Positions 33,997-42,765 of a stretch of 55,127 nucleotides of DNA are shown here, piece by piece. Source of the DNA: Kiritimatiellia bacterium (lineage in GTDB: Bacteria; Verrucomicrobiota; Kiritimatiellia; JAAZAB01); assembly GCA_028715905.1 (NCBI GenBank), contig JAQUQV010000008.1, positions 1-55,127 on the forward strand, written 5' to 3'. The notes beneath the pieces were generated by a model. The model saw only the letters and a program-made list of their open reading frames with translations. It made no database searches and was not told the origin of the DNA. Each line of letters opens with the position of its first letter. The first letter of the stretch is position 1. Made by a program: the position numbers and the translations under genes.

Positions 33997-35067
33997 ATGC
34001 ATTTGCCGCAGCGCATCACCATTAAAAAACTGGCGCGGGAAATAGGCCTTTCGGTCTGTACCATCAACAAGGCCCTGAACAACAAGCCGCGCATCAGTCC
34101 GGAAACGCGCGAATTGGTGATAAAATCCGCCGCCCGTCTTGGATACCGGCCCAATACGCTGGCCAAGGCCTTGGCCCGGCCGGTCCTTTCAATCGGCTTC
34201 GTGTATCCGGATGTCTGGCCCAGCCATACCGGCTTGCTCATTCGCGGCGCGCGTGAAAGTTTGGAACTGCTCCGCGATCATCGCGTCAATTCATTATTGC
34301 GCCCCCTTCCGGCCGGGAATGAAAAGGCCTTCCTGTCCACCATCCGGGAATTGGCTGATAGTAAAATTGCCGGTCTGATTCTGTGTCTGTTTAATTACAG
34401 CCGGAAGTGTCTGGATAAGGCATGGCATTTGCTCAAGAAGAGGGAAATCCCCTTTATATTGCTTGGAAGTAATATTCCGGGCGGGCCGCAGATTTGTTCG
34501 GTATGGCATGATTGCCGCCGGTGCGGAAAAATGGCGGCCGAGGTTCTTGATTGGATGACGCCTGATCGTTCTGTCGCAATTTTCATAGGCCGGAAAGGGG
34601 TGCTTGATCACGATTTGAAAATAGAGGGATTCCAGAGCTGGCTGGACCAAACCAAGCTCAAACTGGCCGGGATTGGGGAAACGCATGATGATCCCGCAAT
34701 GGGATATCCGGTCGCCAGTGACATGTTCAAAAAATATCCGGATATTTCCGGAATCTATATAGGCACTGAAAACGCGGCCGGAATCTGCAGATGTCTGGTT
34801 GAGTCTGGATTGGCGGGAAAGGTCAAGATAGCGGCGACCGGCGTATCCGATGATGTTTGGCAAGGACTTCAAACGGGGGTGATCAATTGCAGTATCAACC
34901 AGAACCAGTCCATCCAGGGACGGCAGGCCGCCGGTATCCTTTATGATTACCTGGAACTGGGCCGGATGCCAAAATCATCCGAAATCCTGGTCACACCGGA
35001 ACTGATTTTACGGAGCACGATGGACGTGCGTAATCCGGAAGATTTGTGCACGGGAGGTATTCTATAA
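33997..35067 (+). CDS. LacI-family transcriptional regulator
   Basis: 356 residues. The N-terminal helix-turn-helix reads ITIKKLAREIGLSVCTINKAL (about 7-30), with the hinge region LGYRPNTLAKALA near residue 50. The remainder is a periplasmic-binding-protein-like sugar sensor (GFVYPDVWPSHTG, IGRKGVLDHDLKIEGF, DISGIYIGTENAAG, VSDDVWQGLQTG). It precedes the two glycosidase genes and is presumably their regulator. A promoter and a TAAACGATTA operator candidate lie directly upstream. Confidence 0.92.
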   Translation: MHLPQRITIKKLAREIGLSVCTINKALNNKPRISPETRELVIKSAARLGYRPNTLAKALARPVLSIGFVYPDVWPSHTGLLIRGARESLELLRDHRVNSLLRPLPAGNEKAFLSTIRELADSKIAGLILCLFNYSRKCLDKAWHLLKKREIPFILLGSNIPGGPQICSVWHDCRRCGKMAAEVLDWMTPDRSVAIFIGRKGVLDHDLKIEGFQSWLDQTKLKLAGIGETHDDPAMGYPVASDMFKKYPDISGIYIGTENAAGICRCLVESGLAGKVKIAATGVSDDVWQGLQTGVINCSINQNQSIQGRQAAGILYDYLELGRMPKSSEILVTPELILRSTMDVRNPEDLCTGGIL

Positions 35068-35137
35068 CAGTTCCTGTGCGTTATTCTGAACAACGTGTCG
35101 GTAATATTTTAACCATGACATGACGTAGGCTGGAAAT

Positions 35138-37072
35138 ATGACAAACAACGAGATAAAAATTGATGTGCATTCGCCTTATGCCGTCATAATGAGCCTTGAC
35201 TTAGAACCATCCGGCGGTCATTGGGGCGTCTTACGACCAGAGGGCAATAAAATTTCGTTTGAAAACGATATTTACGACCTGACTCTTCACAAGACGGCTC
35301 TGGAAGCCGACGTTACAGGCATTGAATATATCCTTCGTCGCAAGGATGAAACATCGTTTCTTTTGAAACACATGGAAGTTGCGATTGAAGTGAGTGCAGC
35401 CGACGTCCAAAACATACTTACTCCGTACGGCGTTAAGCATGACTATCAATGCCTTACGCCATACAATCATTGGCATTGGGGATTGAAAGATTTTGGTATA
35501 TCCAGCGCCGGCGATCCGGTTGTCATGGCATTAGACCATGGCCAAAATAACAAATGCACTGTTGGCATGGCATGGACAGCACCTGAAACTTATATAGCGG
35601 CAAAGCCTTTACCCGGTTTTAATGAGGAATGGGACAGGAAATACAGGCTTTCATTGACAAGACCAAGATTCCCGAAGGATAAAAAAGCGCCCCCGGCACA
35701 GGTATCGGAATATCGCGACGGCATTTTTATCTCTACGAAACCGGAAACCTGGTTCAGGAGCATGCGCCGTTATGCCGCGTACGTTGATCAGCGCAGAGGA
35801 TACAAGCCGCGTAAACTATCTCCGTGGAGTTTGTCGCCCTGTTGGAGCGCTGCCTGGTCTCTTTGGCCACCGCCCGGATTTGAGTCTAAATTACTCCAAG
35901 ACCGATTGGAGTCTCAATTGGCTCTGGCCAAAGACTTGGGTTTTGGAATATTACATCTGGACATTGACTGGACGGAGCATGATGGATATTACCGCCAACC
36001 GTCAAAAAAATTCCCCCGTTTTCCCGAGTTGATCAAGAAGCTGAATGAAATGGGCATGGCTCTTGAATTGCACATTTCAACTCCCACGGTGTCACAACAA
36101 GATCCCCATTACAACGATAGGCTGAAAAAATTCGTAATGGCAACCGCCACACAACCGGAAGGAGTGTTTAATCGCTGGACTTCGGGGAAAAGCGCCATTC
36201 TCTGCCCGCGCACTTCCGGCTTGAGGGATCATCTGGTTGAGTCTTTTCAATACATGGTGGACAAACTGGGTGTAAAATCATTTTGGATTGACTTCAATGA
36301 TGACTTTGTTCCGCTTGAGCCTTGCATCGCCAGACATGAGCATATCTGGAACACCCTGGGAGAAGGCTGGGATGAAACTATGAAGACCATGACAAAGGCG
36401 GCCTGGGATATTAACCCCGAAGTTACGTTCATTTCCCGCCGCAGTATCGCCAATCTTAACAATAAGCCGTATTTGACGCATGGCTGTGCCTTTGATTGCG
36501 AATACTCCCTGGCTCTAAATAGACACGATGCGGTCTACGTCAGGAGTCTTGGAGATATTATTCCGTACACTTTTCATGAAAAATGGCCGGATTCGGAGTC
36601 CGATCAGGGCGTGGCAATGCACATGGCAAACTGCGCCTTTCTCATGGTGCCGGTGGTGTGTCAGGAACTTGCCCGTTTGCCCCAGGGACACCGTGATGTC
36701 ATAAAGGCCTGGTTGAGCTTCTATAAAATGCATGCTTCCGACCTTATCCTCGGTGATTTTGAGCCGATTACTTTTTCGCTGTCCGGCCCATTCCGGATAG
36801 AAAGCAAGGGCAAGGCGTTTATCGGTTGTTTTGAAGTGGTGCCGGGCGCTGTGCCGCTCACAACCGAACCATCCGAAATCTGGGTTTTAAACACCGTTGA
36901 GAAGGATTTCTTTACGCGGTTAACGCCTGTTAAGGGAACCTTTAAGGCGCAGTGGCTTGACTATCGGCTGCGGCCGGCCGGTCCGGAATTTAAAGTCAGT
37001 GCAAAAGACGGGCAGCTGCTTCTTGACGGTAATTGTCAGGCATTGCCGTCCATGTTGCATTTGTGGAAATAA
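35138..37072 (+). CDS. GH31/GH36-type glycoside hydrolase
   Basis: 644 residues, an N-terminal beta-sandwich (about 1-215) followed by a TIM barrel of the GH27/31/36 superfamily. LDIDWTEHDGYYRQPSKKF with KFPRFPELIKKLNEMG corresponds to barrel strand 1 of GH31-like enzymes, and SFWIDFNDDF corresponds to the nucleophile strand (GH31 WxDMNE). The canonical FTDMNE is replaced by WIDFNDD, so the specificity is uncertain; alpha-galactosidase or alpha-xylosidase-like activity are candidates. No signal peptide is visible, so it should be cytoplasmic. It follows the LacI regulator by 70 bases and precedes an alpha-galactosidase. Confidence 0.8.
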   Translation: MTNNEIKIDVHSPYAVIMSLDLEPSGGHWGVLRPEGNKISFENDIYDLTLHKTALEADVTGIEYILRRKDETSFLLKHMEVAIEVSAADVQNILTPYGVKHDYQCLTPYNHWHWGLKDFGISSAGDPVVMALDHGQNNKCTVGMAWTAPETYIAAKPLPGFNEEWDRKYRLSLTRPRFPKDKKAPPAQVSEYRDGIFISTKPETWFRSMRRYAAYVDQRRGYKPRKLSPWSLSPCWSAAWSLWPPPGFESKLLQDRLESQLALAKDLGFGILHLDIDWTEHDGYYRQPSKKFPRFPELIKKLNEMGMALELHISTPTVSQQDPHYNDRLKKFVMATATQPEGVFNRWTSGKSAILCPRTSGLRDHLVESFQYMVDKLGVKSFWIDFNDDFVPLEPCIARHEHIWNTLGEGWDETMKTMTKAAWDINPEVTFISRRSIANLNNKPYLTHGCAFDCEYSLALNRHDAVYVRSLGDIIPYTFHEKWPDSESDQGVAMHMANCAFLMVPVVCQELARLPQGHRDVIKAWLSFYKMHASDLILGDFEPITFSLSGPFRIESKGKAFIGCFEVVPGAVPLTTEPSEIWVLNTVEKDFFTRLTPVKGTFKAQWLDYRLRPAGPEFKVSAKDGQLLLDGNCQALPSMLHLWK

Positions 37073-37094
37073 ATTCAAAACAAAAAGGAAAACC

Positions 37095-39305
37095 ATGAAC
37101 GCAAAGTCAGGCAAAAATAAGGCCAAAAATCAAAAAGCGGTTTCCAGCGGCGCCCGTGAATCGGGCAAGACGAATAATTATATCACCTCGCTCCCCTGTG
37201 AGAAACCCGGATGGCATTATGGATCGGATTGCGCGATTTATACCGAGCGTTTTGTGGATGGGCGGCTTTTATGCGCGGCTTACCAGGATAACGGCGCTCC
37301 GATCCATGAATGTGATGAGCAAGTCTGTCAACCGGCTTTTGACCTGGTTGTTGACGGCGACGCGCTTTATTTCGGATGGGAATTTATCGCGTTTGAATCG
37401 AGCGGAATTTCAAACGGCGGGGTTCAGGGAACACTTACCCTGAAACACAGCATCAAGCCTCTGTCGTTGAAAATTATCACCTGCGCCTGCGGCCATGGTT
37501 TTTTCAGCAGGCGGCTTGAGCTAACCAATACTTCCAAGGACAAGACCCTGGGGCTGACGTCCATTGTGCCCTTGTGCGGTATTCTCTGGCCAATGAAAGA
37601 CAATCTGGAAGACAACCTGAACGACCGAAGGCTATCGCCTTATTCGGCCGGATATTTCAAGGATGTTACATGGGCTAACGAGGGCAATTTTGAATGGCAA
37701 GATTTACCCGCCAATACGGAGATATCAACCGGATCCACGCACGGCCGGAGCGGACACAATAGTCCCTTTGCGGTTCTTCGGAACAATATATACGGCGGAT
37801 ATTTTGTATGCCAGCTGGGCTGGTCGGCCAACTGGCGCATGACTTTTCATTCGCATTATGAGGGTGGCACAAGGCTGGGGTTTTCAGCAGCGCCCGTCGC
37901 TCCGTCTCCCATGCGGCTTATCGCGCCCGGCGAAACAATCGCCGCTCCCGAAGTTCATTTTGGACTTAACCATGAAAGTTTTGATTCCGCGATTCAATCT
38001 CTCCACTCGTATTTGCGGACTTTTGTGCTGAAGAAAGGCGCCGAAACGCCCCAGCCGGTCATTTACAATCACTGGGGTTACATTGAACATAAAATAAGCG
38101 AGGGAAAACTTTTACGGGAAATAGATATTGCCGCGGAAGCCGGGGCGGAGTTGTTTATCGTGGATGCCGGCTGGTATGGCGACAAGGAAACTTCATGGTT
38201 TGAGACAACCGGAAACTGGCAGGCGGGGAACCGGCTTCCCAACGATCTCTTTCCAGTTTTTGATTATGCCCGCAAGAAAGGCTTGAAATGCGGACTCTGG
38301 GCCGAAGTTGAGAGCGCGGGCAAAAAATCAAAGATTGCCGCCGAACATCCGGATTGGTTCATCATGCGCTATGGAAAATCGGTTGAGCGGATATTGGATT
38401 TGAGCAAGCCGGCGGTCAGGGATTATGTTGAATCCGAAGTAATTCGGCTTGTTGAAAGATACAAACTTGATTTGTTCCGCCTGGACTACAACTTGGACGC
38501 CAGGGAAGGCGGATTCAACCTGGTTGACGGACATTATGAAAACACACTCTGGCGCCACGTGGAAGCCGTCTACGGCATTTTTGACCGGCTTTCCGTCCGT
38601 TTCCCCGGCCTCCTCTTGGAAAACTGTTCCAGCGGCGGCGGCCGCACGGACGTTGGTATAATGAGCCGGTTTACCACGACGTGGGTTTCCGACTGGATGA
38701 GAATGCCGCGCGCTGTGCGTATTCTCAACGGCATGACTATGTCATTGCCGCCGGAATATGTAAACCGTTTGTTTGGCTCGTGCGGCAATGCCAGCGAGCG
38801 GGGGAACATGGAGACTGTCATGCAGGTCGTTATCCTCGGTCATCCGGCCTTATCCGGGCTGACGCCGTCCCTGGCCGAAGCCAATCCCGCGCTCATGGAG
38901 TGCGTGAAAAAATATGTTGGCATTTACAAGGATTTTATCCGGCCATTTCACCGGCAGGCAAAGGTTTATCATCACACACCGGTTATTTCTGGCGGGGATG
39001 GACGGGGTTGGTGCGCGCTGGAATACGTTTCACGCGACCAACTCCGGGCGGTTGCGGCGGTTTTCCGGCTGGTTAACGCCGAAGGAAATGTTTATCGCTT
39101 TAAATTCCGCGGTTTGAATCCCGCGCTTGATTACCGGCTCCGATTCGAGCCGGGCGGTCTTTTTGCCGAGGAAAAAGGTTTTAAACTCATGCAGGAAGGC
39201 ATTGAAATAGAACTGGATAACGCCTTAACCTCCCGGCTTATTCTTTTGACGGCTGAAGAAAAATTACCGGCGTGTTTTGACCAGGCCAGAGCGATGCGTA
39301 AATGA
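37095..39305 (+). CDS. GH36 alpha-galactosidase
   Basis: 736 residues. Large N-terminal beta-sandwich, then the TIM barrel with ELFIVDAGWYGD (strand 2), the nucleophile strand LFRLDYNLD (family KxDxN; here R-L-D-Y-N), ENCSSGGGRTD and the acid/base region WVSDWMRMPRAVRIL, then a C-terminal beta-domain. It hydrolyses terminal alpha-1,6-galactose of melibiose, raffinose or galactomannan. It has no signal peptide and the first 25 residues are Lys-rich. The ATG at 37095 is preceded by AAAGGAAAA. The stop overlaps the next ATG. Confidence 0.9.
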   Translation: MNAKSGKNKAKNQKAVSSGARESGKTNNYITSLPCEKPGWHYGSDCAIYTERFVDGRLLCAAYQDNGAPIHECDEQVCQPAFDLVVDGDALYFGWEFIAFESSGISNGGVQGTLTLKHSIKPLSLKIITCACGHGFFSRRLELTNTSKDKTLGLTSIVPLCGILWPMKDNLEDNLNDRRLSPYSAGYFKDVTWANEGNFEWQDLPANTEISTGSTHGRSGHNSPFAVLRNNIYGGYFVCQLGWSANWRMTFHSHYEGGTRLGFSAAPVAPSPMRLIAPGETIAAPEVHFGLNHESFDSAIQSLHSYLRTFVLKKGAETPQPVIYNHWGYIEHKISEGKLLREIDIAAEAGAELFIVDAGWYGDKETSWFETTGNWQAGNRLPNDLFPVFDYARKKGLKCGLWAEVESAGKKSKIAAEHPDWFIMRYGKSVERILDLSKPAVRDYVESEVIRLVERYKLDLFRLDYNLDAREGGFNLVDGHYENTLWRHVEAVYGIFDRLSVRFPGLLLENCSSGGGRTDVGIMSRFTTTWVSDWMRMPRAVRILNGMTMSLPPEYVNRLFGSCGNASERGNMETVMQVVILGHPALSGLTPSLAEANPALMECVKKYVGIYKDFIRPFHRQAKVYHHTPVISGGDGRGWCALEYVSRDQLRAVAAVFRLVNAEGNVYRFKFRGLNPALDYRLRFEPGGLFAEEKGFKLMQEGIEIELDNALTSRLILLTAEEKLPACFDQARAMRK

Positions 39306-39490
39306 TTCTCGCCTCCAACCGGCACAATGTTTTGCCCGGCATAGCCATCGGGTTGCCGGATATTTTGCCCTGCTTCCGTTCGGTTACGGGCAGCGGCTTC
39401 AATCTGGATATTGAGGAAAAGATGTTCCGCTCAATGCTTGCGCGGGTGGGTGAGAATGGCTTGTTATTACATGAAAGGCAAAATCAATGA
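39302..39490 (+). CDS. Small protein or gene remnant after the alpha-galactosidase
   Basis: 62 residues, unrecognised. The segment GIAIGLPDILPCFRSVTGS followed by MFRSMLARVGENGLLLH resembles a piece of a helical (alpha/alpha-barrel) glycosidase, so it could be the surviving part of a larger gene. In favour of a real gene, its ATG overlaps the alpha-galactosidase stop and its own stop overlaps the next ATG (ATGA both times), a coupling pattern used in operons. Confidence 0.35.
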   Translation: MILASNRHNVLPGIAIGLPDILPCFRSVTGSGFNLDIEEKMFRSMLARVGENGLLLHERQNQ

Positions 39491-39951
39491 ATCTGTCAGG
39501 TCAATCAAAACAATTCAACATACCGGAAACCCCCTGGAAACTTATTGCCGAACAGCGCAATATCCTACGCAAACTCTGGAACCGCGACCGTGACTCTTTT
39601 GACCTCCAGTATCCGGTGGTTTGCATCAGCTGGCCATACAGTTTTGAAGTGGATGGGATAAAATTCGGCGATAATAACCAGTTCAATTGTTTCAGCAAGC
39701 CGGAATTGCGGGTAAAAAATCAAGAGTTTGACTTGGCCTGCCAGCTTGAATCCGTCAGGCATATGCGGAATCTTACCGGAACCATCAAAAAAAGAAAGTT
39801 TTACAGGGAAAAGTTCCGCGCCCTCTTCCCGCCGCGGGCGGCGGAGCCTCTGGCGGAAATGATGAGAACAACGGCGCAGGACGGGCCGGATTTGTCTACG
39901 CGCGTTTTCTTTCAAGCATTTCCTGCGCATGCCGGAGGGTCACGCTGGTGA
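39487..39951 (+). CDS. Hypothetical protein, 154 residues
   Basis: Unrecognised, soluble, no signal peptide. The N-terminal two-thirds (PWKLIAEQRNILRKLWNRD, DLQYPVVCISWPYSFEV, FNCFSKPELRVKN) is protein-like. The last 20 or so residues overlap the 3' end of recN on the other strand by 56 bases, and the final part may not be native. It is coupled by ATGA to the preceding small gene. The function is unknown; the context is alpha-galactoside breakdown. Confidence 0.45.
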   Translation: MNLSGQSKQFNIPETPWKLIAEQRNILRKLWNRDRDSFDLQYPVVCISWPYSFEVDGIKFGDNNQFNCFSKPELRVKNQEFDLACQLESVRHMRNLTGTIKKRKFYREKFRALFPPRAAEPLAEMMRTTAQDGPDLSTRVFFQAFPAHAGGSRW

Positions 39952-41563
39952 TATCCTTGCCGCCCAGCATTCTCGCAATCTCTTCAACCCGTTCCTCCTG
40001 GTTTAGCGGGAGGACATTGCTTACGGTGCGGCCGCCGGTGATTCTCTTGCGGACGGCAAATTGAACGCGTCCGTGGACCGCCACCTGCGGCAGGTGCGTG
40101 ATGCAGATAACCTGGCGGCGCCCGGCCAGCTCGGCCAGTTTTCGCCCGACGGTTTGCGCGGTCTGTCCGCCGACGTTTTCGTCAATCTCGTCAAAAACCA
40201 ATACGGGAACGCGGTCCTGTTCCGCCAGGATGGTTTTCAGGGCCAGCATGACGCGCGACATTTCGCCGCTGGAGGCGATCTGGCGCAGTGATTTTTCGGC
40301 TTCCCCCTTGTTGGGCGAAAAAACGAATTCAATCCTGTCCAGGCCGGAAAACTGCGGCTCAACCTCTTCAAACCGCGCGGAAAACAAGGCGTGGGTGAAA
40401 GCCAAATCTTTCAGCTCGGCCTGGATCGCCCCGGCCAGGCGCTTGGCCGCTTCCATCCGTTTTTTTCTGAGATCGCGTCCTTTTTTTTCAAGCTGATCGC
40501 GGCTTTCTTTTATCCGGGCGTCAATTTGCGCTAGTTTTTCGGCGTTGTTCTGCAGATCGGCCAGGCGTCCCTTTGCTTTTACGAGCATGTTTTTCAGATC
40601 GGCCGTTGAAATGCCGTATTTATTTTTCAATTTCTGATAGAGGGCGATGCGCTCATCCAAACTTTGCAGGCGCGCTGAATCCGCCTCAATTTTCCGGGAG
40701 ACGGAAGAAATATTTCTGGCCGTTTCCTGGATCCGGCCGGCGATCTCTCTTATTTCCCGCTGCCATTCGGCGGCGATTGGCAGAATGCCGGCGAGCTCGC
40801 CGGCGGCCTGCTGGGCCGCGGCCAGCAGGTCAAAGGCGTTCCGGTCGGACTCATGGAGTGCGTTCTGCATGTCGGCGGCCAGCCGGATGATCCGGTCGGC
40901 GTTGCCCAGAGTTTGATGCTCGGCGGCGATTGCGGTTTCCTCATTCTCGTCAAGTTTCGCCTGTTCCAGTTCCCGGATCTGGAAGGCGAGCATATCCATC
41001 TCGCGCGGGGCGTTGTCGCCGTCCGCCTGCAGGGCCTGTTTTTGTTCCAGGAGACCGCAGTATTCTTCAAAAGATGACCGGTAAGCGGCCAGTGTTTTCT
41101 CGTTGCGGGCAAAAGCGTCCAGCAAGCTCATCTGGAAATCGGGTTTGAGCAGCGACTGGTGGTCGTGCGGCCCGTGCATGTCCACGAGCAGGTCGCCGAG
41201 CAGTTTCAGCGTCTGGAGGGTGGCCGGGCTGTCGTTGACAAATTGCTTTCCCGCGCCGCCGGCGGAGACTATCCGGCGCAGGACAAGCATCCCGTCGGAG
41301 CAGGGTGGCAGGCCGCGTTCCTGCAGGAGGCGGTCAATTTCCCCGGGGTCTGGCAAATTGAAGACGGCCGTGATGGAGCACTGTTCCGTTCCCGCGCGGA
41401 TGATGTCTTTGTCCGCCCTTTCGCCCAGGAGGAGGCTCAGGGCTCCGATAATGATTGACTTGCCGGCGCCGGTTTCGCCGGTAACCGCGTTGAGGCCGGA
41501 TGAGAAATCAATCCGCGCCGATTCCACCAGCGCCAGGTTTTTTATTTGCAGGTTTTGGAGCAT
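39896..41563 (-). CDS. recN: DNA repair protein RecN
   Basis: 555 residues, SMC-like ATPase acting early in double-strand-break repair. N-terminal NLALVESARIDFSSGLNAVTG with Walker A GETGAGKS, followed by the RecN-specific LVDMHGPHDHQSLL. A long coiled-coil middle (about 150-380) and a C-terminal part with signature SGEMSRVMLALK, Walker B VLVFDEIDENVGG and CITHLPQVA. The start ATG directly follows the folB stop (TAA then ATG), so the two genes form a unit. Confidence 0.95.
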   Translation of the reverse strand: MLQNLQIKNLALVESARIDFSSGLNAVTGETGAGKSIIIGALSLLLGERADKDIIRAGTEQCSITAVFNLPDPGEIDRLLQERGLPPCSDGMLVLRRIVSAGGAGKQFVNDSPATLQTLKLLGDLLVDMHGPHDHQSLLKPDFQMSLLDAFARNEKTLAAYRSSFEEYCGLLEQKQALQADGDNAPREMDMLAFQIRELEQAKLDENEETAIAAEHQTLGNADRIIRLAADMQNALHESDRNAFDLLAAAQQAAGELAGILPIAAEWQREIREIAGRIQETARNISSVSRKIEADSARLQSLDERIALYQKLKNKYGISTADLKNMLVKAKGRLADLQNNAEKLAQIDARIKESRDQLEKKGRDLRKKRMEAAKRLAGAIQAELKDLAFTHALFSARFEEVEPQFSGLDRIEFVFSPNKGEAEKSLRQIASSGEMSRVMLALKTILAEQDRVPVLVFDEIDENVGGQTAQTVGRKLAELAGRRQVICITHLPQVAVHGRVQFAVRKRITGGRTVSNVLPLNQEERVEEIARMLGGKDITSVTLRHAQEMLERKRA

Positions 41564-41944
41564 TTAACGGGGGTGATGCGGGTTTTTCCGCGTTATTTCT
41601 ATTTCAGCCGAACAAGCCTGCGGGAGAACATTTTTTTTAGCGATTTTCACGGTAACTTTGCTGATTTTTCTTTCGGCCAGGCAGACTTCCGCGATGCGCC
41701 GCGCCAGCGCTTCCAGGAGGCAAAATTCTTCGCCGGCGGCCAGCGCCAATAGTTTCCCGGCCAGCGCGGAATAATCAACGGTGTCTTCAAGCCGGTCGGA
41801 GCCTCCGGCGGCGCGCAAATCGCATCGCAGGGTAATATCCGCGGTTATGTTCTGTTTTTTGCCGCGTTCTTTTTCCGTAACGCCGATATGGCATTTCAGC
41901 CGAAGACCGCGGATATGAATCGTGTCAGGTTGATGCATAGTCAT
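41564..41944 (-). CDS. folB: Dihydroneopterin aldolase
   Basis: About 126 residues from ATG 41944 (a second ATG at 41938 and an upstream one at 41971 are possible). FolB cleaves dihydroneopterin to hydroxymethyl-dihydropterin and glycolaldehyde. The family start DTIHIRGLRLKCHIGVTEKER, with the conserved Glu, is followed by a DTVDYSAL segment and FCLLEALARRIAEVCL. It is next to the pteridine-reductase-type SDR at 42028 and to recN. folK is elsewhere in the window. Confidence 0.9.
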   Translation of the reverse strand: MTMHQPDTIHIRGLRLKCHIGVTEKERGKKQNITADITLRCDLRAAGGSDRLEDTVDYSALAGKLLALAAGEEFCLLEALARRIAEVCLAERKISKVTVKIAKKNVLPQACSAEIEITRKNPHHPR

Positions 41945-42027
41945 TCTTTGCTTAAAGTTGCCCTGAAGCATGCGCTTCGCATTGCTTCACGGGCCTGATT
42001 CATACGAACGACGCTTCGCGAATCCCG

Positions 42028-42756
42028 CTATCCGCTCATATTACCCAGCAAGTGCTGGCCGCCGTCAACAAAAATTATTTCGCCGGTGATGGCGTCGGAT
42101 TTCAGGAGAAAGATTACCGCCGCGGCGAGGTCGGCGATTGTCGGGCGCCGGTTGAGGGGGATTTTACCGGCTTTTTCGCGCGCCTTGCCTTTCATCTGGG
42201 CCAGCACCGGTCCCGGGGCCACGCCGTTGACGGCGATGTCAGGCGCCAGTTCAAGCGCGGCAATGCCGGTGAAATCGGCGAGGGCTTTTTTGGAAAGCAG
42301 GTAGGCGGCCAGGCCCGGCTCAAAACCGGAAACGCGCCGGTCAAGGATGTTGATTATTTTCCCCCTCCCGATTATGCCGGCGAAAGCGCGGGTCAACAGG
42401 ACCGGCGCCAGCAGGTTTATTTCCAGCGTCCCGCGGATGTGTTTTTCCGTCCCGCCGGCCAGTTTTTCCCTGTTGAACACGGCGGCGTTATTGATGATTG
42501 CGTCCAGCCGGCCCAGGGCATGAAGAGCCCTTTTTATCATAATTTCTCCCGCCCGCGGTTTGCGCAGATCGCATTTTAGCACCGCGGCGCGGCCGCCGCC
42601 GCTTTGCAGTTTATCGGCCAGCGCTTCCGCCTTGCGCGCGGAGCGGTTGCAATGCAGGGCGAGCCGGCATCCTTCGGCGGCCAACGCCTCGGCCAGGCCG
42701 CGGCCGACGCGCACGCCGGCGCCGGTGATGAGAACGGCCTTGTCTTTAAGGTTCAT
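42028..42756 (-). CDS. Pteridine reductase (PTR1/FolM)-like SDR
   Basis: 242 residues, short-chain dehydrogenase. The N-terminus ITGAGVRVGRGLAEALA and LHCNRSARKAEALA follow the PTR1/FolM pattern, where an Arg after the Gly-rich loop favours NADPH. Where most SDRs have a catalytic Ser, this protein has Asp (NILDRR), 13 residues before Tyr and 17 before Lys (AYLLSKK). That D-Y-K spacing matches the pteridine reductases (PTR1 Asp181, Tyr194, Lys198). Being next to folB it probably reduces dihydropterin or dihydrofolate. No folA is in the window. Confidence 0.72.
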   Translation of the reverse strand: MNLKDKAVLITGAGVRVGRGLAEALAAEGCRLALHCNRSARKAEALADKLQSGGGRAAVLKCDLRKPRAGEIMIKRALHALGRLDAIINNAAVFNREKLAGGTEKHIRGTLEINLLAPVLLTRAFAGIIGRGKIINILDRRVSGFEPGLAAYLLSKKALADFTGIAALELAPDIAVNGVAPGPVLAQMKGKAREKAGKIPLNRRPTIADLAAAVIFLLKSDAITGEIIFVDGGQHLLGNMSG

Positions 42757-42765
42757 AATGGGAGG

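Noticed and set aside
42003-42030. Short repetitive CGCTTCGCG-type stretch between folB and the SDR
   Set aside because: It resembles imperfect intergenic sequence; I could not define a repeat unit or stem of useful length.
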